Assembly (NCBI GenBank): GCA_964017195.1
Contig: OZ024890.1
Span: 47,097,093-47,161,092 of the forward strand
Length of the DNA stretch: 64,000 nt
Origin: Siderastrea radians
Taxonomy: Eukaryota > Cnidaria > Anthozoa > Scleractinia > Rhizangiidae
Direction: 5' to 3'
The position numbers and the translations under genes are program-made. How positions within the stretch are numbered: position 1 is the first letter of the stretch; every line of letters starts with the position of its first letter. This document shows, in pieces, positions 32,082 to 42,850 of this stretch. The notes under the pieces are model-generated. The model made no database searches. It was not told where the DNA came from and saw only the letters and a list, made by a program, of their open reading frames with translations.

Positions 32082-34946
32082 TTAAGGGGTTGCAAAATAG
32101 TTTTACATAGTGTCTGCTGAGGTTAAGTGTCGTTTTTGAACTACGATCATCACATGCACCCCTTGTTTTAGTACACGGTTCGGTCGATCGAAACCGCAAC
32201 ATATGCATAACATTAATCTTACCGTGTTTTTAAAATTCTCCATTATCTGTCTGATTAAAATAAGCCTCTACTCCATCGTTGTGATTGGTACTGTAATAGC
32301 TGTAACCTGCTGGACATGTGGGAGCGTTGTTTTCCCGAAATTTGTCATCACTTAACCCGCAAACAAACCGACAAAAGTAACATTCCGGAACAGTACCAGA
32401 ATATTAGTTGCAAGAACAAGATTGCGTGACGTATGACATGGGCAAAGATCAATCGATCTAATCGCATATTTAGGTGTTAGCTTTTTGAGGTAGAAGCGTA
32501 TAAGTTCTAGAAATACTAGTTTTTCAGTCCACGTTTTGAAACAAAAAAGTTTTCATGAATTGATATCGTGTCGCTAGTTTTTTTTTTTTTTGACATTTCA
32601 TTGCATGGTATCTTGTGGTTATACAAGCATCACGATGATAGCCCTCGTCAGAACGTCCTCGTTGGTGAACCCTGTGGCCCCAGTTCATTTAACCTGGTGA
32701 ATGTTGAATGTGTGGCAATCAGCAAGTGTAGCAAAAATGTCTAAAATCACCTCGTGTATTGTAAAATCAGCAACGAGTCGACATTGCACTGGACAGTGAA
32801 TCTATGCTATTACTTACGCGAGCAGGTAGGGAGTTTCTTTTTAGACATTGCAAATCCAAGAGAGCGATTTGGACACTTTAAAAAACCGTAATCATAAATC
32901 AACATTTTTATTTCAGGGATTTTTGAGACAGACTGGGTCTCACTTAAAAATAACAGTGTGCCCACGACATCGGTATTTGTTTGGGACTAGGTGGCGGTGC
33001 AGTCTTGCAGTAACTCGCGGTGTTCGATCCCCGCAGAAGTGGCCATGATGGCTGCCCGCAAGGGAACATCCTCAGCCCCAAAATCTCAGTGTGGATTAAA
33101 AAAGGCAGATTCAACCCATGTTATGAGCGCCACAAGTAGGCTCGCTTAAGTATTTGTATAAATGATTTTCGTTGATAATAAATTATCCGCAATTTGTATA
33201 CGCGGTTACTCTGCGGCGGAGAGGCTAATCAAAGGCATACTTATGTGGGTTTGTTGTACAGTCTGTATTTTCGACAACGTTGACACATGCAGAAAACCAC
33301 TGCTCAAACGTACTTTACTAGTAGAAAACCGTTACTGCCGTTATCTAAAAAGAGCAGAAACAAAAGCAGAAAAACCTTGTCCCACCTTTCCCAAATCTTA
33401 CATGGTTTATTAGCTCGTGCCCAAAAAACTCAAGCAGCATTTAATATACGTAAGTAAAACATGTTTTTGGGGTCAGTTCACAACTGTATATTTATTTAGT
33501 GCTTTAGATACATGAATGCACGAGAGCGAACCGCAAAAAACTGAATGTTCTCATTCCCCCAGCAAACCTCTCACTCCTTGTGTGCTCTCGTGAAAACCCC
33601 GTCTTACGCGTTGAAGAAGTCTCCTTGAGAAAAAAATGTTAATTAAAGTAGGGTGCTGGGGGTTTGGGCTTTGTGAAATTCCACTACCTACCCCTACGTA
33701 GACATTGTGAGAAATGGGCTCCTCGAATAGGGCCAGTTATTATGTTCTTGCGATTTTCTCATTTCCATGAATTATTTCCTGGATAAAAACCATTTCGAAA
33801 AAAAAAATAAGATTCTCTATTTGCGTGATCAGTATCCGTTAAATTTCAACACCTTAGACTACGAGCAGTCTCTCTTTTTGCTCAGGGATAGTCTAGTCAG
33901 TCGAGAAAAACGAACGAGCGAGCTGACGAGCGCGAAATCGCCTCCGGCGTTCAAATGTGACGCGCATGTGGAGCCGCTATTTAAACAATAGAGTTCTTCT
34001 GTCGAAGGCACTACCGTGTGATAGGTTGCCCGAGGAAATTTGATGTTCACCACAATATGAAGTTTGAACATCAAATTTCCGAGGGGACTTATCACACATA
34101 GGGCCTGAAACGGAAGGACTCTATTTTTTTTATTGTACAACACTAAATTTTGAGCGAAAATTGCCAAAAACGGGCACTTTTTATAGGCGCCCGTTGAGGA
34201 GAGACACTATCACGTCACGTAATCGATTTCGACCAATGACAGCAGGCCAAACTTTGCTGTCGTACTGTAGATGTATATATGCTATGCGTTAGTGTACGCT
34301 AGTGTACTAGAGCCGGTTTAATACTAGGCGGCTTGACACGCGCGTCACATTTGAACGCCAGGTTTGTGCAGGTGATTTTCGCGTTCGCTCTCTCCCTTGT
34401 TCGTTTCTCTCGACTATCCCTGAGCGGAAAAAGAGACTGCTCGGTCTACTCTTTCCATTAAGGACTAGTCCAGCCAAAACAACACGCGAGGTCGGCGATT
34501 TTCGCACGAGCTCCACACGCGCGTCACGTCAACAGGACTTATTCCCTTTTTTAACCAAATAAAAAAAAAGGGAAAAAAAGCCGTAGGAACGAGGTTGGCG
34601 TCACGTTTCAACGCCATAGCCGATTTTGCGCTCGCCGGCTCCCTTGTTCGTTTTCCTCGCCTATCCCTGAGCGGATAGAATGCCCGCAGCCTAAGATGTT
34701 GAAATTTGACGGACACTGATCACGAAGATGAAGAATCTTTTTTCCAAAAAACCATTTAAACAAATACACGAGCGTTCTTGTACAAGCATATTCGTGGCGC
34801 TCATAACATGGGCTGAATACGCCCTTTTTACCCATATTGAGCCTCTGGGGCTGAGGATTTTCCCTTGTGGGCAGCCACTTCTGTGGGGTTCGAACACCGC
34901 GAGTTACTGCAGCGCCACCTAGTCCCAAACAAATACCGAACTTGCT

Positions 34947-35640
34947 AAGGTCAACAATGCTGGCTAGAGACAAGCTCGTGGCTCAACGCCGTACACCTTG
35001 AGGAGCAGGGCTTGACTTTGAACAAGCAACAATTCAGGGACTCGCTCTGCTTGCGTTACAATCTGCAACTAGCGGACCTGCTGAGCCATTGCGCGTGTGG
35101 AGATCGATTCACAGTCAGCCACGCCCTGTCGTGTAAGAAGGGGGTTTTGTTGCACAGAGACATAAAGGCAGGAAGTTTCTGGTCACGAGGAGAAACAGCA
35201 TTTTTCGATGTACGTGTAACGCATGTGAACTCAACGTGTAACCAGAACAAATCCAGCACAAGCGATCTTCATGGAGCATGAGAAAGAGAAGAAAAGGAAA
35301 TACCATCCAGGAGTTATTGACGTGGAAATGGGATCGTCTACCCCGCTGGTTTTTGGCACGAACGGAGGAATGGGGAAAGAATGCAAACCTTTCCTGAGCA
35401 ACCTAGCGGACAAACTTTCCCGAAAGAACGGCGAGTCTTATGCCAGTGCCATATCTTGGCTTAGAACACGCATATCTTTTGAAATTCTAAGATCAGTCCA
35501 CACATGTGTTCGTGGGTCTAGAACTCCTTTTCACAAGAATGCTGGCTTTTTAGGTGATTTTAGTGTTAATGCAAGGAACACGGACATTTTTAAATTAGTT
35601 TTTAGTATGTTTTTCTTAGATTAGTTTTAGTAGACAATTT
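34947..35640 (+). pseudogene. Retroelement protein C-terminal fragment with CxC...H...C motif
   Basis: Frames from 34980 read WLNAVHLEEQGLTLNKQQFRDSLCLRYN, then CACGDRFTVSHALSC, then after an internal deletion DIKAGSFWSRGETAFFDVRVTHVN. A frameshift near 35275 leads to EKKRKYHPGVIDVE, STPLVFGTNGGMGKE and SWLRTRISFEILRS. The order zinc-knuckle-like Cys/His then D...FFDV resembles the restriction-like endonuclease end of some non-LTR retrotransposons. This is a pattern judgement; the family is not certain. It lies between the arms of the fold-back element. Confidence 0.6.
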
Positions 35641-37201
35641 TTGATTTAGGAGTGATTGCATCTGAGCAGCCAAGAATGTATTTGGAAAATTGTTATAGGT
35701 CATTGCCAATTTTTATGATTCATGCTATAGTAGTTAGGTTATATATTGCTTAATTTTTATTTCAACTATTTCTGTAATTTATGTACATATTTTCAAATAA
35801 AATCAAAGATCATATATATATTTTAAAAAAATACTGATGTCGTGGGCACACTGTTATTTTTAAGTGAGACTCTTCTGTCTCAAAAATGCATGAAATAAAT
35901 ACGCCGATTTAATTTTAAAAATGGCCAAATAAAAAAAAATCGTCCTAGGATTTGTAATACCTAACAGTAAACACCCTCTGTCCACTGCAATGTCGTCGCT
36001 GATTTTACAATACACGAGGCGACTGTAGAGATTTTTAGACATTTTTAGCGACGCGAGATCAATGCATGAAAGTTTTTTTCCATCAAAAGGTGATTTTAAA
36101 AAAGTATTTCTGTAGAACTTTGTGCTTACACCTCAAAAAAGTAATACCTATAATATGCGATTACATCTATTGACCTTGCCCATGTCATGCGTCACGCAAT
36201 CTTGTTCTTGTAACGTATTCTGGTACTGTTCCGGAATGTTACTTCTGTCAGTTTGTTTGCGGCTAAGTGATGACAAATTTCTGGAAAACAACGTTCTCAC
36301 ATGTCCAGCAGGCGACAGCTGTTACAGTACCAATCCCAACGATGGAGTAGGGGATTATTTTAATCAGACAGATAATGGAGAATTTTAAAATCACGGTAAG
36401 ATTAATGTCATGCATATGTTGCGGTTTCGATCGACCGAACCGTGTACTAAAACAAGGGGTGCGTGTGTTGATCGTAGTTCAAAAACAACACCTAACCTCA
36501 GCAAACACTATGTAAAATTATTCTGCAAGCCCCTTAAGTAATTTTGCGAAGGGTTTCTCCGGCATTTCTGTCAGTGAAAACGGCTTTTGTTTGCTTTGCG
36601 AAGGCAGTCGGCGGTTTGTGTCATAAATTCAGTCGGCGATTCGTGTCAAATTACCCTTCACATATTGGTCTCTCGACGGGGTAATTTTTCAATGCCGCCA
36701 GAAATATTTTAACACAGTAATTTACAAAGGTTTTTCTTCAAACCTGTTGTTATTCCATGTCCAAAATCCACGTACCAATTGGGTTTCTGTAGTGTGCAAG
36801 TTGGGTGAAATTTGCAAATTTTTTTTAAATACCTGAAACTGGTTTTCTTCTAACGGCCGAAACATTCTTACTTCAACAGCTTATCCAAAGAAAACTACTG
36901 TGCTATAAAGAGATTAACTGTGTTTATATTGTGTTTGTGTTTCGTTAGCAGACGACACTGCGTTTTAACGTACGAGCGAGATAAAAATGTGTAATTTTCC
37001 GCCAATTTCACTATTCGAAGTTGGCCGATATGCCGTATTCTGAAACTTTGCTCGATTTCGAAAAAACTAAAAAGCTGTTGAAACTTTTAATGTTATTTTT
37101 GAAAATACTTCACTATAGAGGTTACTTGGGCAAAATAAAAAGAAATTCGAAATTTCACGACTGACGCCCGATTCTCGTTAATTGCTGACATCGGCTCTTA
37201 A

Positions 37202-38826
37202 ATCTGGTGCGAGAAACGATCCGTCGAATTACCGCGGAATTTGTGTTTCAAGCTGTCTAGGAAAACTATTCTTTTGAAATTTAAACCAAAGACTACTTGG
37301 TCATGCCGTTTCGCTGAACGTACTTCATAAATCTCAAGTCGGTTTCTTACCAAAAAATCGAACATCAGATCATGTTCTTACCTTACGAACCCTTATAGAC
37401 AAGTACGTGTACGGTCATCGTGAAAAAATATACGCTTGTTTTGTTGATTTCAAAAAGGCATTTGACTCCGTCTGGCATGAAGGACTCTTGCATGAATTAC
37501 TGCAAATCGATGTAGGAGGATGTTTCTATTTATGCATTAATGATTTACCCTATGCACTTCAAAATACTTTATCAGATCCCATCATTCTTCCAAATGGTAC
37601 CAAATTAAATTCCCTCTTATACGCTGATGACCTGATCATTTTATCCCGATCCAAAGTAGGTCTGCAAAATTGTCTAAACACGTTGTATTCTTTTAGCAGT
37701 TCTTGGATGTTAGATATCAATTCTAAAAAGACTAAAATTATGATCTTTCAAAAACGAGCAAAGAAAAACTCCGATCTAGAATTCCACATAAGAAAACAGA
37801 ACATTGATATTGTACACGAATACACATATCTAGGAACCCGAATCTCCTCAACTGGTAATTTTAATGCGTCTCTCGAACACTTGGGGAGCTTACCAGAAAC
37901 AGGATTTTAAAACGTGGGCTAGCTCTCCAACTGAAAAACCCACTTACACTTCTGCAAGCGATACTTGGAAGTAAGTAATAAGGCTTCTAACGCTACATGT
38001 AGAGGTGAATTAGGTAGATTTCCATTAATAGTTGGTATTAATGAAAAAATTCTCAACTACACTATGTATCTCTTTGAGAAGGATGAAGGCTCAAAACCAA
38101 GCATTACTTTTATCTATAAATCTTCATTCTAATGGCAATACTAGTTTTTATAGTAATATTATGGAATTATCCGAATCTTATAATCTACCGAATTTTGTTC
38201 CCAACAATTTAGATAAAACCAAAATATCAAGATATAAAGATATAATGAAACAGAAGTATATTACTCCATGGCGGTATTCAGTTAATTATACAAGGAAATT
38301 AGAGTTTTGTAACACGTTGAAACATTGCTGTGAAATTTCAAACTAGAAAAACAATCAATGGAAAGACTTTGGTAAAATTACGCGTAAGCAATCATAAACT
38401 TATGATCGAAACTGGAAGATATAACCAAACTCCTCACGAGAAAAGGTTATGTCCAGTTTGTGACTCCAATGCAATTTAAGATGAAATTCACTTCCTCTGT
38501 AATTTCCCAAAATATTTCAAACTTAGAAATGAATTTTTCGCTCAAATACAAAGTCATCTCCATAACGTTCAGCAGCTATCTTACTCGGGCCTGGTGATTA
38601 AACTGATGAACTCAGAAGATATTTATCTTAATATACGATTAATGAATTATAGTTCATTATTGAATAATTTGCGTGACAGTATCCTGTCATCTAAGAATGA
38701 TGTCACTTGATTATCCGTTATTAATATCATAATAATGATTTCTTTTTTCTTTTTGTTCTTGTTTTTACTTACCTTTTGCAGTACTGTAAATAATTATAGT
38801 CATGCAAATAAAGGTTATTGTTGTTG
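37202..38826 (+). pseudogene. LINE reverse-transcriptase fragment, 3' part, and 3' end
   Basis: It carries SGARNDPSNYRGIC, then KIYACFVDFKKAFDSVWHEGLL (RT motif with the first catalytic Asp), CINDLPYAL and NSLLYADDLIILSRS with the YADD catalytic box. A block of about 50 residues between LLQIDVGG and FYLCINDL, which normally holds the SPxLF segment, is missing. Later frames (38032-38346 and beyond) are shifted. The 3' end runs to an AATAAAGG and a (TTG)n tail at 38805-38826, typical of LINE termini. It continues the fragment at 30492. Confidence 0.82.
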
Positions 38827-38975
38827 TTCCATTTCTGCTTTCTAGTCTTCCTTTTGCCATGCAACCCCCCTTTTCTTCGCGCCTCAATTTAACAGATTAG
38901 GTAAACTTCACGGAAGTTTTGTCTGAGGCTACCAGCTTGGCTTCTATGTGTTGTCTGAGTAATAAATCTTGTCCT

Positions 38976-41900
38976 TTTTTCAGCCATGTCTGGTTCGTGC
39001 TACCATAAGTTCGCTGAGGCTGCAGACATTTTTACCAACCGCATACATGGTAGGTGGGCCTTGTTATAACAGCATGATCGCTTTTAGTGACGTCTTTATC
39101 GCCAGAAGACCTTTCAGACGTTTTTTAAAAACTCGCCAGTTTGACCCCCTTAGGCAACTAAACTGATTATCGATAACTTTCGACAATGCCAGCTTGTAAG
39201 GAACCGCGAATTCATGCAGCCGGTTCTTATTACCCTTAATCCCTTTGGTTTTCGCGACCATGGTCATTGCTCATTTTTAGGTTTAAAATTTTTTCAATTC
39301 ATTGTTCAGATTTTTTTTTCTGAAAGTCAGTTTCATACGTATGTGATTTCGTAATTCATCTTTCTTCGATAACAGTTATATTGCCAAAGGCAAGAGTGAA
39401 TGCCAACGGTGCGTAATCCATTCTCTCCATCCTTGAATACAAATCCTTACTCAGTTCCCAGAGGCTGTCTTTTATTCTTCTAGAACGAGATTGAGTCGCG
39501 AAGCTTCGATCCTTAGAAACACAAGAAAGGGTTCTGCTTTTTTTTTTTTAGCAAAAGTTCCAGGACTTATTCGCCCATCTAAACGAAAAAGATGTGGTCT
39601 ATTAAAACTGGACTACTAGTTAAAGTGACAAAGCGATTTCATAAAGTAGGTGTTTGCTTTTGCTGCCTCAAAAGCAGATCTGTCACTTTTCGGGCCGGGG
39701 CCTCAAAAAGGGGTATCAATTTTCGATTTGCGGCACACACCTGCAGTTAAATCAGACGAGCTAATGCGATAAATCGTCCTTCTATTCATTCTAAAATTCA
39801 TTCTTAAAATTCATTTGGTGCTATGGATATCAAGAACTACGTTGCAATGTAGAGCTTTTTCACTTTGAAGTTTCAATGTATAGCAGCCTTTGAATTTAAA
39901 GTTATTTAAATCAAATTTAAACCTTTGTTTGGGAAAGCATAATAAACGCCTCACTCTATTTAATGCCAGTTCTCAGAAACTCCCCCAGAAAATCCCGAAA
40001 ATTTAATAACCACGCTAGGCGTTTGTTAGATCATTTACGGTATTGATGTGGTTTTCTTTTACGTAGTGAGAGTTTGATACAGGTGAAGACAATTAAAATA
40101 CGTTTGTTTCTAGGGCTTTGTAAAAGGTGCCGCGACCGCTTAATAGAGGTGGGAACAATTTTCAGGTCTCATACAACTGACATCTCAATAAAGGGTGACC
40201 GCTAATTCAGTGCCGCTTAAAACAGGTGTGACTTAAGTTCTACTATTTTCTCTATTCCGAACTCTATTCATACGTAGTTTCATACGCATTTGATTTTGTA
40301 ATTCATTTTTCCGATAACGGTCTTATTGACCAAGGCAAAAGTGAATGTCAACGGAGTGTAATCCATTCTCTCCATCATTCCTTGAATACAAAACCTTACT
40401 CAGTTACCCAGAGGCTGTCCTTTTATTCTTCTAGAACGAGATTGAGTCGCGAAGCTTCGATCCTCAGAAACACTAGAAAGGGTTCCGCTATTTTATGCAA
40501 AAACTACAGGACGTAAACGCCAACTTAAACGAAAAAGATGTGGTCTATTAAAACTGGACTACTCGTTAAGTGTTAACAAAGCGATTTTATAAAGTAGATG
40601 TTTGTTTTTGCTGCCTCAAAAGCAGATCTGTCGCTTTTCGGGCTGGGGCCTCAAAAAAGGAATCAATTTTCGATTTGCGGCACACACCTGCCGTTAATCA
40701 GACGAGCTAATCCGATGAAGACAATTCATTCTTAAAATTAATTTGGTGCTATGGAAATCGAGAACTACGTTACAATGTAGAGTTTTTTTTTTCTTTCAGT
40801 GAAGTTTCGATGTAAAGATGCCTTTGAATTTAAAGTTATTTAAGTCAAATTTAATCCTTTGTTTGGGAAAACATAATAAACGCCTCACTCTATTTAACGC
40901 CCTGTATCTAATAAACTCCCCCACTAGCACTATTCCGTGCTACCATAAGTTCGCTGAGGCTTTAGACAATGTCAAGTTCACAGGTTAGGCTGCAGACATT
41001 TTTGCCAACCGCGTAGATGGTAGGTGGGCCCTGTTATAACAGCATGATCGCTTTCAGTGACGTCTTTATCGCCAGAAGACCTTTCAGACGTTTTAAAACT
41101 CGCCAGTTTAACTCCCTCAGGCAACAAAACCGATTATCGATAACTTTCGACAATGCCAGCTTGTAGGAAACTGCGAATTCAAGCAGCCGGTTCTTATTAA
41201 CCTTAATCCCTTTGGTTTTCGACCATGGTCATTGCACATTTTTATATTTAGAATTTTTCTCAATTCATTGTAAATTTTTTTCTGAAAGTCAGTTTCATAG
41301 GTATTTGATTTCGTAATTCATTTTTTTACGATAATGGTTTTATTGCCAAAGGCAAAAGTGAATGCCAACGGAGCGTAATCCATTCTCTCCATCCTTGAAT
41401 ACAAATCCTTACTCAGTTCCCAGAGGCTGTCTTTTATTCTTCTAGAACGAGATTGAGTCGCGAAGCGTCGATCCTCATAAACACTACAAAGAGTTCCGCT
41501 TTTCGGTTTTAGCAAAAATTGCAGGACGTAAACGCCAACCAAAACGAAAAAGATGTGGTCTATTAAAACTGGACTACTCGTTAAAGTGTTAACAAAGCGA
41601 TTTTAGATACTACAGGGTGCTCCAAAAGTTCGTGCCCCTGATTTTAACTAAGTTAATTTTGTATCACAACAAGGTTGTACTACTCAAAGTTCTAGGATTT
41701 CTTTTCTGATTACACTATAATTTTTTTTAACAATTTCAGTAGCCTGCGTGACCTCCCTTGTTTTTGATCACATTTCTTAGCCGTTGAGGCATCGAGTGGG
41801 ATACGTCTTGTAGTGTTGTAAGAGGCACATTTTTCCAAACTTCCATAAGCCTCCTTTTCAGTTCTTTCATTGTCTTCGGGATAGGACCTTTATATGCTTC

Positions 41901-42850
41901 CTCATCTATTATAATCCAAAGATTCTGAATGGGATTTATGTCCAGGGAATTTGCGGGTCATTCTTTTTTTGCAATAAAATTGGGCAAATTCTTTGAACAC
42001 CATGATTGCGTTGCCTTTGCTGGATGAGGTGGTGCTCCGTCTTGAACAAAAGTCGTATTACGGCTGGAGCTGATAGGTTTTCTCTTAATAGTTGGTTCGT
42101 TTGACGCTATCAGCCTAGCTTTTATGTGCTATCTGACTATATTCACTTGGAAAAGGATCATTGAACAAGCCTTGTTCTATTCTCAGCCATGTCTGGTCTG
42201 TCTGGTTCGTGCTAGCATAAGTTCGCTGAGGCTTCAGACAATGTCAAGTTCACAGGTTAGGCTGCAGACATTTTTACCAACCGCAAAGATGGTAGGTGGG
42301 CCTTGTTATAACAGCATGATAGCTTTTAGTGACGTCTTTATCGCCAGAAGACCTTTCAGAGACGTTTTAAAACTCGCCAGTTTGACTCCCTAAGGCAACA
42401 AAACCGATTATCGATAACCCTCGACAATGCCAGCTTGTAAGAAACCGCAAATTCAAGCAGCCGTTTCTTATTAACCTTAATCCTTTTAGTTTTTGCCCAT
42501 GGTCATTGCATATTTTTAGGTTTAGAATTTTTTCAAGTTCATTTTTTTTCCCTGAAAGTCAGTTTTATACGGATTTGATTTCGTAATTCATTTAATACTC
42601 CTCTCACAGTTTTATATTGCCAAAGGCAAAAGCGAATGCCAACGGAACGTAATATCCACTCTCTCCGTCCTTGAATACAAAACCTTACCTAGTTCGCAGA
42701 GACTCATTGGTCCTCTATTCTTTTTAAATCGAGATTGAGCCGAGAAAAAGAAAGAAAAACTTCCTCCACCTGGTTTAACAAAACCTCGGATTATTAAATA
42801 TGTTTCTAACTTTTGGTATTTGTGGATAAAATTCTTTAGTGTTTCCATTC
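38976..42850. repeat. Block of repeated units (A-B-A'-B'-A''-A''')
   Basis: Unit A (GTTCGTGCTACCATAAGTTC, then AGCATGATCGCTTTTAGTGA and CTAGAACGAGATTGAGTCGC) occurs at 38976-39625, in part at 40260-40590, at 40930-41605 and, more diverged, at 42180-42850. Unit B (AAGCAGATCTGTCRCTTTTC through CGCCTCACTCTATTTAA) occurs at 39626-40253 and 40590-40928 and contains pieces of the 29414 MITE. The A copies share small open frames, but no known domain is seen. Confidence 0.7.
41612..42060 (-). pseudogene. Tc1/mariner-type transposase C-terminal fragment
   Basis: On the - strand from about 42058 to the stop at 41737-41739 the frame reads TTFVQDGAPPHPAKATQSW, then ANSLDINPIQNLWIIIDEE and ending NKGGHAGY. 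QDGAPPH and S-D-x-NPI-NLW with the DD34E-type spacing are hallmarks of Tc1/mariner transposases. The TACAGGGTGCTCCAAAAGTT end lies at 41612. The 5' half with the first catalytic Asp and the other terminal repeat are absent. Confidence 0.85.

Larger units (their letters stand above)
30819..37197. mobile_element. 6.4-kb composite fold-back element, TTAA target duplication, inserted in a LINE
   Basis: TTAA flanks both ends (30815-30818, 37198-37201) and the ends are GAGCCGATGTC and GACATCGGCTC. The left arm (30819 to about 32970) and right arm (about 35833-37197) are inverted copies, similar base by base apart from insertions in the left arm (31458-32081 and about 32585-32735). The core holds a second inverted pair (32971-33155 with 34740-34946), a third (33761-33990 with 34305-34770) and a hairpin (34017-34100). 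TTAA duplication suggests piggyBac- or Kolobok-type mobilisation, but no transposase is recognisable. Confidence 0.82.

Noticed and set aside
36122..36388. + strand frame with a hydrophobic start and many Cys (resembling a secreted peptide)
   Set aside because: It lies in the right fold-back arm; the left-arm copy (about 32225-32500) has frame-breaking differences, so a real gene is unlikely.
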